Positions 24,772-37,425 are shown, counted from the stretch's first letter. The stretch: 64,000 nt of DNA from Volutella citrinella (GCA_034401135.1 JAWZSP010000001.1:992001-1056000); one strand, 5' to 3'. Numbers and translations: made by a program. The notes: a model not told the origin generated them from the letters alone.

Positions 24772-26316
24772 TTACACTGCACGGGCTGGACGGGACGCCA
24801 CCGGATCGGACTCTGGTCCTGAGTCGCGACCAAACTCCCTATCATCAGACATGTTGTCATACTTAATGTCGACCTGGACTCCGTTAGTATAAAGCTCCTT
24901 AATGTCGGTTGGGGTGGGGGCTCTTGCTCACTGCCGTTGTCCGAATGATGCCATTGTACGTCATGATCTCTTCCTCGCTGCCATTGGGAGAATGTCCCCG
25001 GATTTCCGTGTGCGTCTTGCTCGTGTGCATCTCCTTGAGCGGGAACGACGACGTCACCGTGGTCTGCCTTTTCCCGGTCCCGGTGCCATACTTGGCGGCG
25101 TTGGAGTTGTAGTCATACTGTCCCCTGTCGGCGCTGCTCTTGTTGGAGAAGAGGCGAGGGAACATGCGTCGGAACAGGGGTCGAAGGGCGGGACCGCACG
25201 AGGCAATGATGGCTAGGTTGACTTCCACGCAGCTGAGCGTGTCTCCGAGCCCGTGTCGCGAGTCGTAGCCGGGAGCGATGCCCTCGAACTTCTTGCGGAA
25301 CTCGTGGACGCGGAGGATGGCGACGATTGTCACGCTGCACCAACACCAGTGATTAGCCAGGATTCTTTCTTGCACATTTTCTTTCCAGGGTCATGGCATG
25401 GCCCGTGGTTTGACTTACATTCCACCCAGGAGGAACACCAAGATGACTCCGACCTTGGCGGCTAAGCGCATGTTCAACCCAGCAAAGACCCAGATGGGGA
25501 GTGCCAGGACCAGGAAGTCGGTAACGATGGTAATAATGGCCGTGGAAATGTAAAAGGTAAAGCCGTCGATCTGGCGCTGCTTCTGGACCGTCGCGTCCCA
25601 AAATGCGTTGATGGGGATCGTCTGGAAGATGACGACGAGGAAGATGACAATCATGAGGGCAATATTGAAGACGTTGAGCGCGAGAATGGACCATTTGATG
25701 CTTCGTCGATGGCCTCCGAGGCGATGGAGGAACATGAGGACCGACGACTTGACCAGTGCCAGGATTGGGTTGTACAAGACCTGCATGATCCAGTTCCAGA
25801 ACATGACTGCCTCCAGGTCGTAGTCGGCAGGCAGGTCGGCGGTACGAAAGCCAATGTAGTCATATCTGAAGACTGGAGTGGGAAGTCGTTAGAAAGCGGC
25901 TTTCGACGCAACTGCGTATAGATTTGACACTTACACATGTAGTATGGTCCGAGCAGTGCCAGGGAGAACGTCTATGAGCATCGTGTTAGGAGTTTTTCGA
26001 TCGAAGATCTTCATTTCCAGGAGGTCTCTGCGTACCATGGCAATCACAACTAGCCAGTCGTCTATTTTCCGAAGCGTCAACACATTGTCCTTCTTATACA
26101 GGCATGATTCGGCAACCTACCCGCCCCTAGCCTCTTTGCGTGCCATCGCGTGCCTATTCGAAGGATAACCATGGCAAACGCCAGAAAGGTCATGGTGAAG
26201 AGAATCGCAATGCCCTGCTGCTGCATAGCGGTGGTCGGCAGGCTGCCAACCGGGGCGTATCGCCGCTTGATGGGAGGCGTGGGAGCCTCATCGCGAAATG
26301 CCACCACGGCCACCAT
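24772..26316 (-). CDS. SAT4-type fungal rhodopsin-like seven-TM protein
   Basis: Six exons: 26316..26121, 26061..26036, 25971..25935, 25872..25419, 25334..24932, 24873..24772; all joins keep frame, giving 405 aa. The typical family landmarks are present. The first TM is followed by VILRIGTRWHAKRLG, then ADDWLVVIAM; later come MFWNWIMQVLYNPILALVKSSVL, the WSILALNVFNIALM segment, FYISTAIITIVTDFLVLALPIWV, and CVEVNLAIIASCGPALRPLF in the last TM. This is the large Pezizomycotina rhodopsin-like integral membrane family, known from SAT4 and from PTH11-related receptors. No CFEM cysteine domain is present. The last intron is inferred from GTGAGC, a CTAAC branch and CAG; it replaces a stop at 24899 with an acidic tail typical of the family. 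Ligand and signalling role are unknown. Confidence 0.85.
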
Positions 26317-28517
26317 TGCTGCTGTCGAGGTCTCTTGCCGACTTGCCGAGTTGCAAAAGCAAAGACTCTGCGATGGGAGACGATCGATCACAAAAGACAA
26401 GACCCGCAAGGGGGCGATGGGGTAAGAAAGGAATGCACTGGCCGAAATGATGCCAAAACGGAACAACGATCGACCAACACTCTGGGACGCGGGTGGGCCA
26501 ACGATCTGCATTTATAAAGAACCATGTCCGTCCAACATTGCGTGCTGCATCTTTCACGCGGCAGGGAACTGGTTCTGCAGCATCCCTCACTACTCGGCCT
26601 GTTCTGCCGTCCAGAATGGCGCCTTGCCTCGATTGGGTTTCGATTGACAAGCGGACGCCGCCACAAAGGGGACCGATATCAAGCCCATTTTTGCCTCGAG
26701 AACGAGGACGGCAACGCTTCTAGCTGCCATTTGCGCCAAGTGCGCCTAATACGGGCATCCGTCCCGAGTCTCAATGCATCGGGATTCGCCCCAGTTACGA
26801 CGAGAAGCCCTTTCTCTCTTAGTGCGACGGGCGAGGTCTGCCTGGCTGGACCCTCGACCGAATCGACGGGCAGTGCTTACTCCAGACAAGCGTAAGTACA
26901 AGCTTGGTCGTAGTGCTGTTACTCGGTAATTAGTGCTGCTACTCACGCGGGCAAGGAGGACGCCCGTTGAGGACAAGCCCCGCCGCCGGACGGGAAGCGA
27001 ACCCGCCGGGTGAGGTCCCCGTACCCCAGACGGCCGCGCAGTGTTAGTCGTGTTAGTGCCTGGCAGATGGTCGCCCTGGGCTCGGATTCCGAAGGCCCGG
27101 ACCAGTGAGGGTGGCGTAAAAGTGCACTACGAGACGGTACTAAGTCTGTTAACAGGCCTAGCCTCCTTCTCGACGACTTGGCGCTTGGGAGAGTCATCCT
27201 TACCGGGTACAGTATGTTATTACGCATAGGAAACAGGGAATGCCAAAGAGATGATGGGATTACGGAATCTTGCACTTCGACCCAAAGTAGGCTAAGCCAG
27301 CTAACCGAGCTACTACTATTGCTCCCATGCGTGTGTTGATACGACTCGAGCGGTTGCTAAGCACAATGCATGGAATCAGGGTCGAGTTGGTGTAATTAGT
27401 CCAATGACTGGCTTGCTGAGCTGAAATGAAGGAGCGAGGATTATTCTGACAGCAGCTATAGTGACTGTCAAGCACGATGCAGTTCAGATGAAGGAGTGTG
27501 TCGTTGGTCGTTGGCAATGCCATGTGTTGGATCCTGGTTAACGACACATGGCCGTGCAGCTGGTCTTCCTCGGGAGTCGAAACCCACGAACAACCAACAG
27601 CACCACCACCACCCCCTCTCGACCTGCAGCAACAACCAACAAGATGGATACCCACAAGAAATGAGAAAACGAGGCCTTTTTGTGTGGCTTGGAGCGGCCG
27701 GATGGCCTTTGGTCGAGTTATACGGCCAAATAAATTTCGCATGGTCCCTGTTCCTTGTTAGTCCTCGCCTCCAGCCAGTCACGCCTAGCCGTTTCAGCCT
27801 CCGCAAGCCACCAACAAGTTCGGTCCCTGCAGCCACTCCCAAGGCAGCATTGATCAACGGCGCAGCGGCCGGGCCTGGTTCCTGTCCCTCTTCCTTCCTC
27901 GCCCGTCCTTTCCATCCCAATCCATCTCACTTGTCGCATGGAGAGATCTTATTGCCAAGGCCTGCCAGGGTCCGTAACCGGCAAGGCTGCCGCCGATCGC
28001 ACAGGCCCACGAGTCAGTCCCCAACTGCGGCACAGGAATCCCAGGATGGCCAACAAGCTTGATGCGAAGCTATATCGAACCCAGCAAGGATGGCCCCCGG
28101 GCTTATGCGCAGCCGAGGGGGAGACGAGAGACGAGGCAGGTCCCTGGCAGGGTGCCTGGATGGATATGGATGCGTAGGTTCGGTGCTGTCCAGGAACCGG
28201 TAAAGCTGGCTTCGGTGTTGCTCGAACTATTGCCCACAGCTTGAAGCCGTCGTCAGCTCCCACCGCAGGCGAGGCCAGACTCCGACAATGCCGACGACAT
28301 GTCCCGCTCGCAGTCAGGGATGCAGGCGTTGATCTTTGCCCGCACTTCTCAGCTCGCCCCTGGTGTCCACGTTTATAAACAGCGCCACCTCTCCTCGTTG
28401 TCGATCTTGTGCGGCGTCTGTCTTAGCATCAGCCCTCCTCCTCATTAGCTCGCTTCCCTCAGCCCGTGCCCCCCCGAGACCTTTTTCCCCTTCTCAACGT
28501 GGCATCCCGAAGGAACA
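26317..28517. other. Intergenic, divergent promoters
   Basis: Lies between the receptor start (minus) and the FAD-oxidase start (plus). I examined a GGTTCGCTTCC stretch near 26995 on the minus strand as a possible tRNA T-arm and could not build a tRNA around it. No gene supported. Confidence 0.55.
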
Positions 28518-30767
28518 ATGCAACTCAGGCACAGCATCTGGCTTGCAGGCCTTGCAGCCTCTCGCGTGGCAGCCCAGACCATTGTGGTTGACGGCCAGAC
28601 AATTGGTATGGCTGACCCCCATCCAAACCCCCATCCCTCCCCTTTACCCCCTTGCCCTCTTCCCTCCCCCCTCCTTCCATGAAGAGTGATGGCTGACCTT
28701 GGCTGAAACCTGTCAGACGCTAATGAGAATACGGTCAATGAGGCGTCTGAGGTCGTCCCCGGCGACTACTTGCCCGAGGAGAAGATCCAGCTCACGGACG
28801 ATGCCCTGGGCAACCTCACTGATCACCAGCTCTCTAGCGTGGACGTCCTCTACTTTGACGATACCGCTACTGTGAGCAAGAAGCACCGCAAGAGGGATCT
28901 TCCCCAGTGCAAGACGTTCCCTGGTGATCGTCTCTGGCCCCACGACCTTGTTTGGCGGGTCTTGGATCTCGTCACTGCGGGATCCCTGATCAAGACCGTG
29001 CCCATCGGCGCTGCTTGTTACGACGACTTCGGCGTGTTCAACCAGGCACGATGCAACGAGCTCCTCGTCACCGAGAACTGGACCAACTCGTACACCCAGT
29101 AAGAATCATCACCCCCTGTGACAGTGTGTGGACATGCTTCTAATGTTTGACTAGTGAGGATGACCCTTCGTCCGTCATGTCGCCCTTGCACCAGGGCCTG
29201 ACTTGCATGCCCAACCAGAATCCCACTACCGACTGCACCCTCGGTGGATTCCCTTCGTATGTGGTTGATGCCCGCAATGTTGCACACATTCAGTTGGCCG
29301 TCAACTTTGCCCGCATCCTCAACCTCCGCCTGGTGATCAAGAACACTGGCCATGACTTCCAGGGCCGCTCTCTTGGAGCCGGTGCCCTGTCCATCTGGAC
29401 CCACCGCTTCAAGAGTGTCCAGTTCTTCAAGAACTACCAGATCGGCTCCTACAAGGGCCCCGCCATGAAGGTCGGCGCTGGTGTCATCGGCATTGAGCTG
29501 TACAAGGCTGCCGAGGACAACGGCGTCACTGCTATTGGTGGTGAAGGCATGACTGTTGGCTTCGCTGGTGGCTACCTCGCTGGTGGTGGTCACTCTCCCA
29601 TGTCTACCAAGTACGGCATGGCCGCTGATCAGGTAAGATTCACTACCCTAGTATGGAATAACATGTACTGATGCATCCCAGATCCTCAGCATTGATGTCG
29701 TCACTGCCGATGGCCGCTTCGTCACTGCCAACCAGAACCAGAACAAGGAGCTCTTCTGGGCCCTCTCCGGTGGCGGTGGCAGCTCCTATGGTGTTGTGAC
29801 TTCGTACACTGTCAAGGTCTACCCCAAGATCAAGGCTGCCGTCATGAGCTTCAGCTTCGGCATCAGCGAGACCGTGTCCTACGACGCCTTCTGGGCGGCC
29901 GTGCGTGCCTACTGGGAGATGCTTCCCCAGTTCAACGAGGCCGGCCACTACGAGTACTGGAACATCTTCAACACTGGTCCTGGCCGCATGCAGTTCTCCA
30001 TGAACCCTTGGTTTGCCCCTGGCTACACTCTCGCTGAGCTCAAGGCCAAGACTGCTCCTCTCTTCGCCAAGTGGCAGGCGCTTGGCATTCAGGTCCAGGT
30101 CACTGAGTCTGAGCACGCCAGCTACTACCCTGCCTGGCAGGCCGGTTTCCCCCGTGAGAACGTTGGCGGATCTACCGACCGAACTGCCAGCCGTCTCTTC
30201 CCTAAGTAAGTCACACCACTTCACTCTACTCTAAGAGTCGAGTCTTGATAGACAGCCCTGGTACTAACACTCTTCACTAGGGAGAACTTTGTCGACGCTA
30301 CCAAGTTTGACCAGACCTACAAGGCGCTCAAGAGCCTCGTCGACAAGGGTGGCCACATCATCGGCTTCGGTATCACCAGCGGCCCCGGCCCTTACCCCGA
30401 CAACGCCGTCAACCCTGCCTGGCGCAACGCTGCCATGTTCGCCATCTCCATCGTCGCCTGGCCCGCCGGCACCTCCAGCCAGGGCGTTGCCGACAAGCTG
30501 AAGACGCTGACCAACGACTGGATGAAGCCCTGGCGCGACGCCAGCCCCGGCAGCGGCTCGTATGCCTCTGAGGGTGATGTCAGCGAGCCCAACTTCAAGC
30601 AGTCCCTGTACGGAACCGACAAGTACAACCGCCTCCTCCAGATCAAGAAGGCGGTCGACCCTACTGGCCTGTTCTACGCTCTCCAGGCTGTCGGCAGTGA
30701 CGAGTGGTACATCACCGACCAGATCGCTGGCCTTCCCACCCAGAACGGCCGCCTCTGCCGCGTTTAA
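28518..30767 (+). CDS. Secreted FAD-linked oxidase (PCMH/berberine-bridge-like)
   Basis: Five exons: 28518..28605, 28717..29098, 29155..29632, 29682..30205, 30281..30767; 652 aa. A signal peptide ([19 protein letters not shown]) predicts export. The FAD-binding PCMH core has [14 protein letters not shown], where His223 sits at the position that carries 8-alpha-histidyl FAD in this superfamily, then VGAGV and [13 protein letters not shown]. The C-terminal half carries the substrate-domain signature and ends with the BBE-type segment [21 protein letters not shown]. Such enzymes oxidise alcohols, sugars or secondary-metabolite intermediates using O2; the substrate cannot be told from sequence. 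A Lys/Arg stretch (SKKHRKRD) near residue 80 could be a processing site. Codon choice is strongly C-ending, as in well-expressed fungal genes. Confidence 0.9.
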
Positions 30768-30887
30768 GACTATGGGGAGTAGAGTGTAGAATTATTATCT
30801 TCGTTAGCTAGCTAGCTCTGTTGTGTAATAGCAAACTCATTTGTAATATTTCCCATGTCGCCGCATATCCTCCGTCACGCCTGTTGA

Positions 30888-31385
30888 CTAGCACGACGCG
30901 GGTGTAGTCTTAAAAGCCGCCCACGGCAGCGCTGGTGGTGAGTAATAAAAGACCTCTAGACGCAGGCATTGAGCAGCGCGGCCGCACCAGGCCTTTGGCG
31001 GGTCCAGCAGCCAAAGCTTGATGATAAAAGACTCGCGTTTGTAAGGCATGGGTGCAACTGGCGCGATACTCGTCGGGAGCCGCTCAAGTGCCTCGACCAT
31101 GCTGTCGTACTCTTGCGCACAGAGACGGCAGACCCAGGACTCGCAATTCCCAGAGTTTTTGAGAGCTTCCTTTTGTACCCTTGGGTTTTGCACAAGGACG
31201 CGAAGGGCCTCCGCTGTCTCAGGCCAGGTCGGAGCGTGGGCGACTGCTCGCTTAGCATTCCGCCCTGGCTGTGTTCGAGTCGGGAGCTTCTGAAGCTTCA
31301 TGTAGTGAGCTCCCGACACTTGAAGGAAGTGCTCCACGCAGAGGTATCCTTGGAAAGCGCCGTGACTGTTGGTCGAGGGGGCCAT
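30888..31385 (-). CDS. Possible hypothetical ORF, 165 aa
   Basis: An intronless ATG-started frame on the strand opposite the FAD oxidase, 121 bp from its stop. It has a mixed composition and a CESWVCRLCAQEY segment (three cysteines in a C-5-C-2-C pattern), but I recognise no family and see no upstream promoter landmark. It may be a real small gene, a remnant, or chance. Confidence 0.2.
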   Translation of the reverse strand: MAPSTNSHGAFQGYLCVEHFLQVSGAHYMKLQKLPTRTQPGRNAKRAVAHAPTWPETAEALRVLVQNPRVQKEALKNSGNCESWVCRLCAQEYDSMVEALERLPTSIAPVAPMPYKRESFIIKLWLLDPPKAWCGRAAQCLRLEVFYYSPPALPWAAFKTTPASC

Positions 31386-31916
31386 TGCTTTAGGGAATGT
31401 AAATTGTCAGTGGGGATACGAGGAAGTCGTCTGTTCTCTGGATTGCTTCATTCTCATCCTGTGCGCGGTTGTGGTTCGGTTGTTTCCTGTTCTCTGGATC
31501 GCGTTATGGTCATCAGCTCGTAAGTTGTTCACTTGGAGATTGCATGCCTGGCGGCAGTGACATGGTAAACGGCGGTGGCTACGAGGGTAATATGACATTA
31601 TTGCTGCTGGTGTTGACACATGCCCAAAGGACAAAGGGGAAGTGCTGTTTGGTTAGTTTTGATGTTTGGTGAATAGAAGAAGCAATGCTGCTAAAAATAG
31701 GTCAAAGATTGGATATGGGAAGTTGAAAGCTTTCTTTGACAGGCAGATATAGCCGTGGTAGTTAACATTGACGGGAACCATCAGGGAACAAAGGCCATGG
31801 CTCCTGTCTAGCAATGGGCAGAGATATCCGTGCGTGCTAGGCCTCAGAGCCCGGGTGAGCGGTTGGTTGGTTGCTGCCAGTCGGAATTCCGTGTGCGGCC
31901 GGTAATCAATAGCCCT

Positions 31917-32052
31917 GACCCGGTGGTTTGACTCAGTGGTTGACCCGGTGGTTTGACTCAGTGGTTGACCCGGTGGTTGATCCAGTGGTTGACCCAGTGG
32001 TTGACCCAGTGGTTGACCCAGTGGTTGGCCGGGTGGTTGACCCGGTGGTGCT
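31917..32052 (+). repeat. 12-bp minisatellite, unit TGACCCRGTGGT, about 11 copies
   Basis: Eleven consecutive units. Two of them (second and fourth) read TTGACTCAGTGGT and the rest TGACCCGGTGGT, TGACCCAGTGGT or one-base variants. The unit is closely similar to the TGACTCGGTGACA elements that follow at 32075. Translated, it gives a WLTQ repeat, but there is no gene around it, so I read it as noncoding promoter DNA of the SHMT gene. Confidence 0.85.
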
Positions 32053-32074
32053 GCCGCCGTTGCTGCACCAGATA

Positions 32075-32112
32075 TGACTCGGTGACAAGACTCAGTGATA
32101 ACTCAGTGACAA
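32075..32112 (+). promoter_or_regulatory. Three tandem TGACTCRGTGA-type elements upstream of SHMT
   Basis: TGACTCGGTGACA, then AGACTCAGTGATA, then ACTCAGTGACA, almost back to back, about 370-400 nt upstream of the SHMT ATG. The TGACTC core is the binding core of yeast Bas1 and, with a following A, of Gcn4/CPC1. Function here is inferred. Confidence 0.5.
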
Positions 32113-32355
32113 AGTGGAGCCCTTGCGCCAACAAGCGCGTCCCTCGCTGCGACACCAGGAGCGGATCCAGGATTCTGGAACGTGGAGCAGGGCCCCCAGA
32201 AAATCCCCCTTGTCCCCCATAGGTTGTAGGGCTGCAACAGGCTATCCACCCGGTGCCAGTCATGTCCCGAGCATGTCCACATTTGATCCGCACCAGGTAC
32301 CGGGTGGGGCCCGGTTTCCTCCTTCCCCATGACGTGCGGGACGACAAAGTCAAAG

Positions 32356-32368
32356 TGACTCGGTGACA
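32356..32368 (+). promoter_or_regulatory. TGACTCGGTGACA element, proximal SHMT promoter
   Basis: Exact copy of the element at 32075, about 110 nt upstream of the SHMT start codon. The same core occurs upstream of the glycine decarboxylase gene. Confidence 0.5.
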
Positions 32369-32475
32369 CGGCATGTGCTGGGCGTGCCAGAGCTGTATTA
32401 ACTGCTTTCCCTGACGTCTCTGCAGAGAAACTCCAAACTGTCCATCTGCCATCTCATCCAGCATACACATCGAAA

Positions 32476-34184
32476 ATGCTGAGCTCTCGTCTCCTGCGGC
32501 ACTCTCGCCAATGCCTCCGGGCGCAGCCGTCGCTGGCCGCCGGCAAGCTGTCGATGCGGTCCATGGCCTCCTTCACCTCCCAGCCCGATGTGAGAGCTTG
32601 CTCCATGACAGCTCACTGTGAAGCCAATTGCTAACAATGGCCGCAGCTTCTCGGCGCCCCTCTCGCAGAGGGCGACCCAGAGATTCATGCCATCCTCAAG
32701 CGTGTAAGGCTCAATTCAACTCGTTCCGGATGCGAGATGCACCAACAGAGCTCATGACTGACACCCATGCAGGAGGAGAATCGCCAGAACCACTTCATCA
32801 ACCTGATTCCCTCAGAGAACTTCACCTCCCGCTCCGTCCTCGACGCTCTAGGCAGCGTCATGCAGAACAAGTACTCCGAGGGCTACCCCGGCGCGCGCTA
32901 CTACGGCGGCAACGAGCACATTGACGAGGCCGAGCGATTGTGCCAGCAGCGCGCTCTCCAGACCTTCAACCTCGAGAAGGACCGCTGGGGCGTCAATGTC
33001 CAGCGTATGTGGATTTTTAGGCTTATGATCGAATGGCTGCTGACCTCCTGGATGCAGCTCTCTCCGGCTCCCCTGCTAATCTCATGGCTTACTCGGCCCT
33101 GCTCAACACCCACGAGCGCATCATGGGCCTCGACTTGCCCCACGGCGGCCACTTGTCGCACGGATACCAGCTGCCCCACAAGAAGATCTCCATGATCTCA
33201 AAGTACTTTGAGACGCTGCCCTACCGCCTCAACGAGGAGACGGGACTCATCGACTACGACAAGCTGCGCGATAACGCCATCGTCTACCGCCCCAAGATCA
33301 TCATCGCCGGCACGTCGGCCTACTCCCGCCTCATCGACTATGAGCGCATGCGCGCTATTGCCGACGAGGTCGGCGCCTACCTGCTGGCTGACATGGCCCA
33401 CATCTCCGGACTCGTGGCCGCCGGCGTCGTGCCCTCGCCCTTCCAGTACGCCGACGTCGTCACCACCACCACGCATAAGTCGCTCCGCGGGCCCCGCGGC
33501 GCTATGATCTTCTTCCGCAAGGGCGTCCGCAGCACGGACAAGAAGGGCAACGAGATCAAGTACGACCTCGAGAACCCTATCAACCAGTCCGTCTTCCCCG
33601 GCCACCAGGGCGGCCCCCACAACCACACCATCACCGCCCTCGCCGTCGCCCTCCGCCAGGCCCAGTCCAAGGAGTTCCAGGATTACCAGAAGCTGGTCCT
33701 CTCCAACGCCCAGGCCTTTGCCGAGCGCCTCTCCGGCGGCCTCGGCTACAGCCTCGTGTCGGGCGGCACCGACAACCACCTCGTCCTTGTCGACCTCAAG
33801 CCCAAGGGTATCGACGGCGCCCGCGTCGAGCGCGTCCTCGAGCTGTGCGGCGTCGCGAGCAACAAGAACACCGTCCCCGGCGACCGCTCGGCCCTCAAGC
33901 CTGGCGGCCTACGGCTGGGAACCCCCGCCATGACGACGCGGGGGTTCAACGCCGACGACTTCAAGCGCGTCGCCGACATTGTCGATCGCGGCGTCCAGAT
34001 CTCCCTCGCCGTCGACCAGCAGGCCAGGGCCGAGGCCGAGGCCAAGGGAGCCAAGAACCCCGCGCTCCTCAAGTTCTTCATGGAGCACCTCGGCGACGGC
34101 TCAGGCGTCGCTGACATTGTCGCCCTCCGCCGCGAGGTCGAGGAGTGGGTTGGCCAGTACCCCCAGCCTTGGCTTCACGAGTAA
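32476..34184 (+). CDS. SHM1: Serine hydroxymethyltransferase, mitochondrial
   Basis: Four exons: 32476..32589, 32647..32703, 32773..33004, 33058..34184; 509 aa. The Arg/Ser/Leu-rich first about 35 residues ([17 protein letters not shown]) form a mitochondrial presequence. The catalytic core has [46 protein letters not shown] and the PLP-binding [13 protein letters not shown], with Lys275. The enzyme interconverts serine and glycine with tetrahydrofolate in the mitochondrial matrix, supplying or consuming one-carbon units. It lies tail to tail with the glycine decarboxylase P-protein gene, the partner step in glycine breakdown. The junction at 33004/33058 restores [11 protein letters not shown], confirming the last intron. 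The mitochondrial rather than cytosolic form is inferred from the presequence. Confidence 0.95.
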
Positions 34185-34739
34185 AAGGGGCAGCGCTTGC
34201 GAAGGATGGTGAATAAAGACTTGCATTTTTTTCAAGGCAGAGAGACCTGCAAGGCTTGGGGTTTTGGTTTCAACAATTATAGCGAGGCACAGGTGTTTTG
34301 TTTGATTTTCAACAATAACGTAGCAAGAGAACTACAAAAGGTTCAATCAATACAACAGACCCATGGCAGTCATATGCCACCATAAAGCTGAACCTGATTC
34401 ATTACGTTCATAGATGCATGCCCAGTAGAGCGGATCCATCCGTCGGCTCAGAAGAGAAGCAGTGCCCCGCTGCCATGATTCAATTCGCGCTAAAATGTGT
34501 GGACTCGAAATGATTGGCATCATGACACCGATATATTGTATTCTCTATTCGACGCGCCATTTTCGAGTTAAATCATGTCATATGGCTAGTCTACCGCTCA
34601 TCATTGGACTCTATAAGATTTTACTCATAAAAAAAAAAAATGCTGCTGGGCCCCAAATGTTGAATGGGCCAAAAAGTAATAAATCCCTTCCGTTGCGCCG
34701 AGTTAATCCACAGAAAATAAAAACCAGTCAAGTCATCCT
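34185..34739. other. Short convergent intergenic region
   Basis: The 3' untranslated regions of SHMT and glycine decarboxylase meet here. AT-rich with an A run at about 34630-34640. No gene seen. Confidence 0.6.
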
Positions 34740-35809
34740 TTACAGATCCTCATTGCCCTCAACGGGCGGGCACGTGCAGTACAAGTGCGTGTCGCCAAAG
34801 GCGTCGTCAACGCGGGCCACCGAGGGCCACATCTTCTTCTCGCGCAGGTAGGGCAGAGGGTAAGCGGCCTCCTCACGGGAGTAGGGGCGGTCCCATTCAG
34901 CGGAGACGAGGTCGTGCTGGGGGTGGGGCGCGTTCTTGAGCAGGTTGCCCTCGCGGGGGGCGCGGCCTTCCTCGACGTCTGCAATCTCGCGGCGGATCTG
35001 GATGAGGGCGTCGCAGAAGCGGTCGAGCTCGGCCTTGGACTCGGACTCGGTGGGCTCGATCATGAGGGTGCCGGAGACGGGCCAGCTCATGGTCGGGCCG
35101 TGGAAGCCGTAGTCCTGGAGGCGCTTGGCCACGTCGGCGGCCTCGATGCCGGCCGTCTCCTTGAGGGGGCGCACGTCGAGGATGAACTCGTGGGCGCACC
35201 GGCCGTTGGCGTTTGTGTAGGCGATCTTGTAGTGCGGGAGGAGGCGCGACATGATGTAGTTTGCGTTGAGCAGCGCGACGCCCGTCTGCTGCGTGAGGCC
35301 CTCGCCGCCCATCAGCAGGATGTAGCTGTGGCTGATGGGCAGGATGGACGCGCTGCCCCAGGGCGCGGCGCTGATGGGGTAGACGGCCGTGTCGGCGCGC
35401 GAGGCCGGGCCGCGCTGGGGGTCGGCGGACGGGTGGCCGGGGAGGTAGGGGGCCAGGTGCGACTTGACGGCGATGGGGCCGACGCCGGGCCCGCCGCCGC
35501 CGTGGGGGATGCAGAAGGTCTTGTGCAGGTTCAGGTGGCACACGTCGGCGCCAATGTCGCCGGGGCTGCAGAGACCGATCTGCGCGTTCATGTTGGCGCC
35601 GTCCATGTACACGAGGCCGCCGTGCGCGTGCACAATCTCGCACACCTCCTTGACCTCGGGCTCGAAGACGCCGAATGTGCTCGGGTACGTCACCATGATG
35701 GCCGCCAGCTCGTCGGCGTGCTTGGCGCACTTGAGCTTGAGGTCCTCAATGTCCAGGTTGGCCGTCTTGGGGTCGCACTTGACCGGCACCACCTTCATGC
35801 CCGCCATGG

Positions 35810-35840
<31 letters not shown>

Positions 35841-37393
35841 CACCGGGATGAGGCACACGGTGCGCTTTGAGCCGCCCTCCTTGTTCTCGAGGTACTTCTT
35901 GATGACGCGCAGGCCCGCAAACTCGCCCTGAGCGCCAGAGTTGGGCTGCAGGCTGACGGCGTCCATGCCCGTGATGGTGGCCAGGTTCTTCTCCAGGGAG
36001 TCGATCATGGCGAGGTAGCCGGGCGCCTGGTTGACGGGCGCAAAGGGGTGGATGTTGGAGATGCCCGGGTGCGAGAGCGAGAGCATCTCCGTGGTAGCGT
36101 TGAGCTTCATCGTGCACGATCCCAGCGAGATCATCGAGTGCACCAGCGACAGGTCCTTGTACTGCAGGTGGTAGATGTAGCGCAGGAGTTCAGTCTCCGA
36201 GTGGTACTGGTTGAAGACGGGCTGCTCCAGGTACTTGCTGGACCGCTGGAGCGCCGAGGGGATGCTCTCGTTGACGGCGGCGTCGGCGGACGATTCGAGC
36301 GCCGCGCTGAACTCGGCCTCGCTGACGCCAAAGACCTTGACCAGGTTTCCGAGCGTCTCGAGGGAGATGCCCTCGTGCAGGGAGAAGCCGATCTTGTCCT
36401 CGGCCACGCGTCGCAGGTTGATCTCCAGGAGGGCAGCCTTGTCGTGGGCGGCGGCAACGGCCTCGGGGGTGCCCTGGAGGGTGACTGTGTCGAAGTAGAC
36501 GGCGCCATCATCACGGACGCCCTTAGTGTGCAGCTGGAACTCGCCCTTGGACAGGATCAGGCTCTGGGCAAGGCGGGTCTTGGCCCAGATGTCCTGGGCG
36601 ATGGCCTTGAGGCCGGCCGGGCCATGGTAGATGGCGTAGAAGGCGCTCATGTTGGCGAGCAGAGCCTGGGCCGTGCAGATGTTGCTTGTCGCCTTCTCAC
36701 GACGGATGTGCTGCTCGCGAGTCTGGAGCGCGAGACGGAGGGCCCGCTTGCCGAGGCGGTCCTTGGAGACGCCCACGATGCGGCCGGGGATCTTGCGCTT
36801 GTACTTATCGGCGCAGGCGAAGAAGGCGGCGTGCGGGCCGCCGAATCCGAGGGGCACACCGAGACGCTGGGTGCTGCCGAGGGCAATGTCGGCGCCGAAC
36901 TCGCCGGGCGGCTTGAGCATAGTGAGGGCCATCAGGTCGGTGGCGGCGCATACCAGGCCCTTCTTCTTGTGTACCACGTCGGCGAGCTGCTGGTAGTCGT
37001 GGACGCCGCCGTGGGTGTCCGGGTACTGGATCAATGTGCCAAGAAGGGTGCCCTCGACATCCTTGATGAGCTTGAAGTCGTCGGCCAGGACGTCACCGAC
37101 GACAATGTCGATGCCGAAGCCGTCGGCGCGCGAGCGGAGCACCGCGAGGGTCTGCGGGTGGCAGTTCTCGGAGACGACAAACGTCTTCTTGGCCTCCCTG
37201 GCCTGGGCCTTTGCGGGCGCGGCGCCCAGGGCGAGCGTCATGGCCTCGGCGGCAGCGGTGGCCTCGTCGAGGACCGAGGCGTTGGCGATGGGGAGCCCCG
37301 TCATGTCGGCGACGAGCGTCTGGAAGTTGAGCAGCGACTCGAGACGGCCCTGGCTGATCTCGGCCTGGTACGGCGTGTAGCTGGTGTACCACG

Positions 37394-37425
<32 letters not shown>

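Larger units (their letters stand above)
30768..32475. other. Intergenic with repeat/motif array upstream of SHMT
   Basis: Apart from the doubtful frame at 30888-31385, the notable content is the 12-bp array at 31917-32052 and the TGACTCRGTGA-type elements at 32075-32112 and 32356-32368, described separately. Confidence 0.6.

Noticed and set aside
26940..27040. tRNA-like T-arm (GGTTCGCTTCC) on the minus strand
   Set aside because: No acceptor stem, D-arm or anticodon arm can be paired around it.
31940..32222. WLTQ-repeat open frame over the 12-bp array
   Set aside because: It is a by-product of a repeat length divisible by three; no start context or flanking coding sequence.
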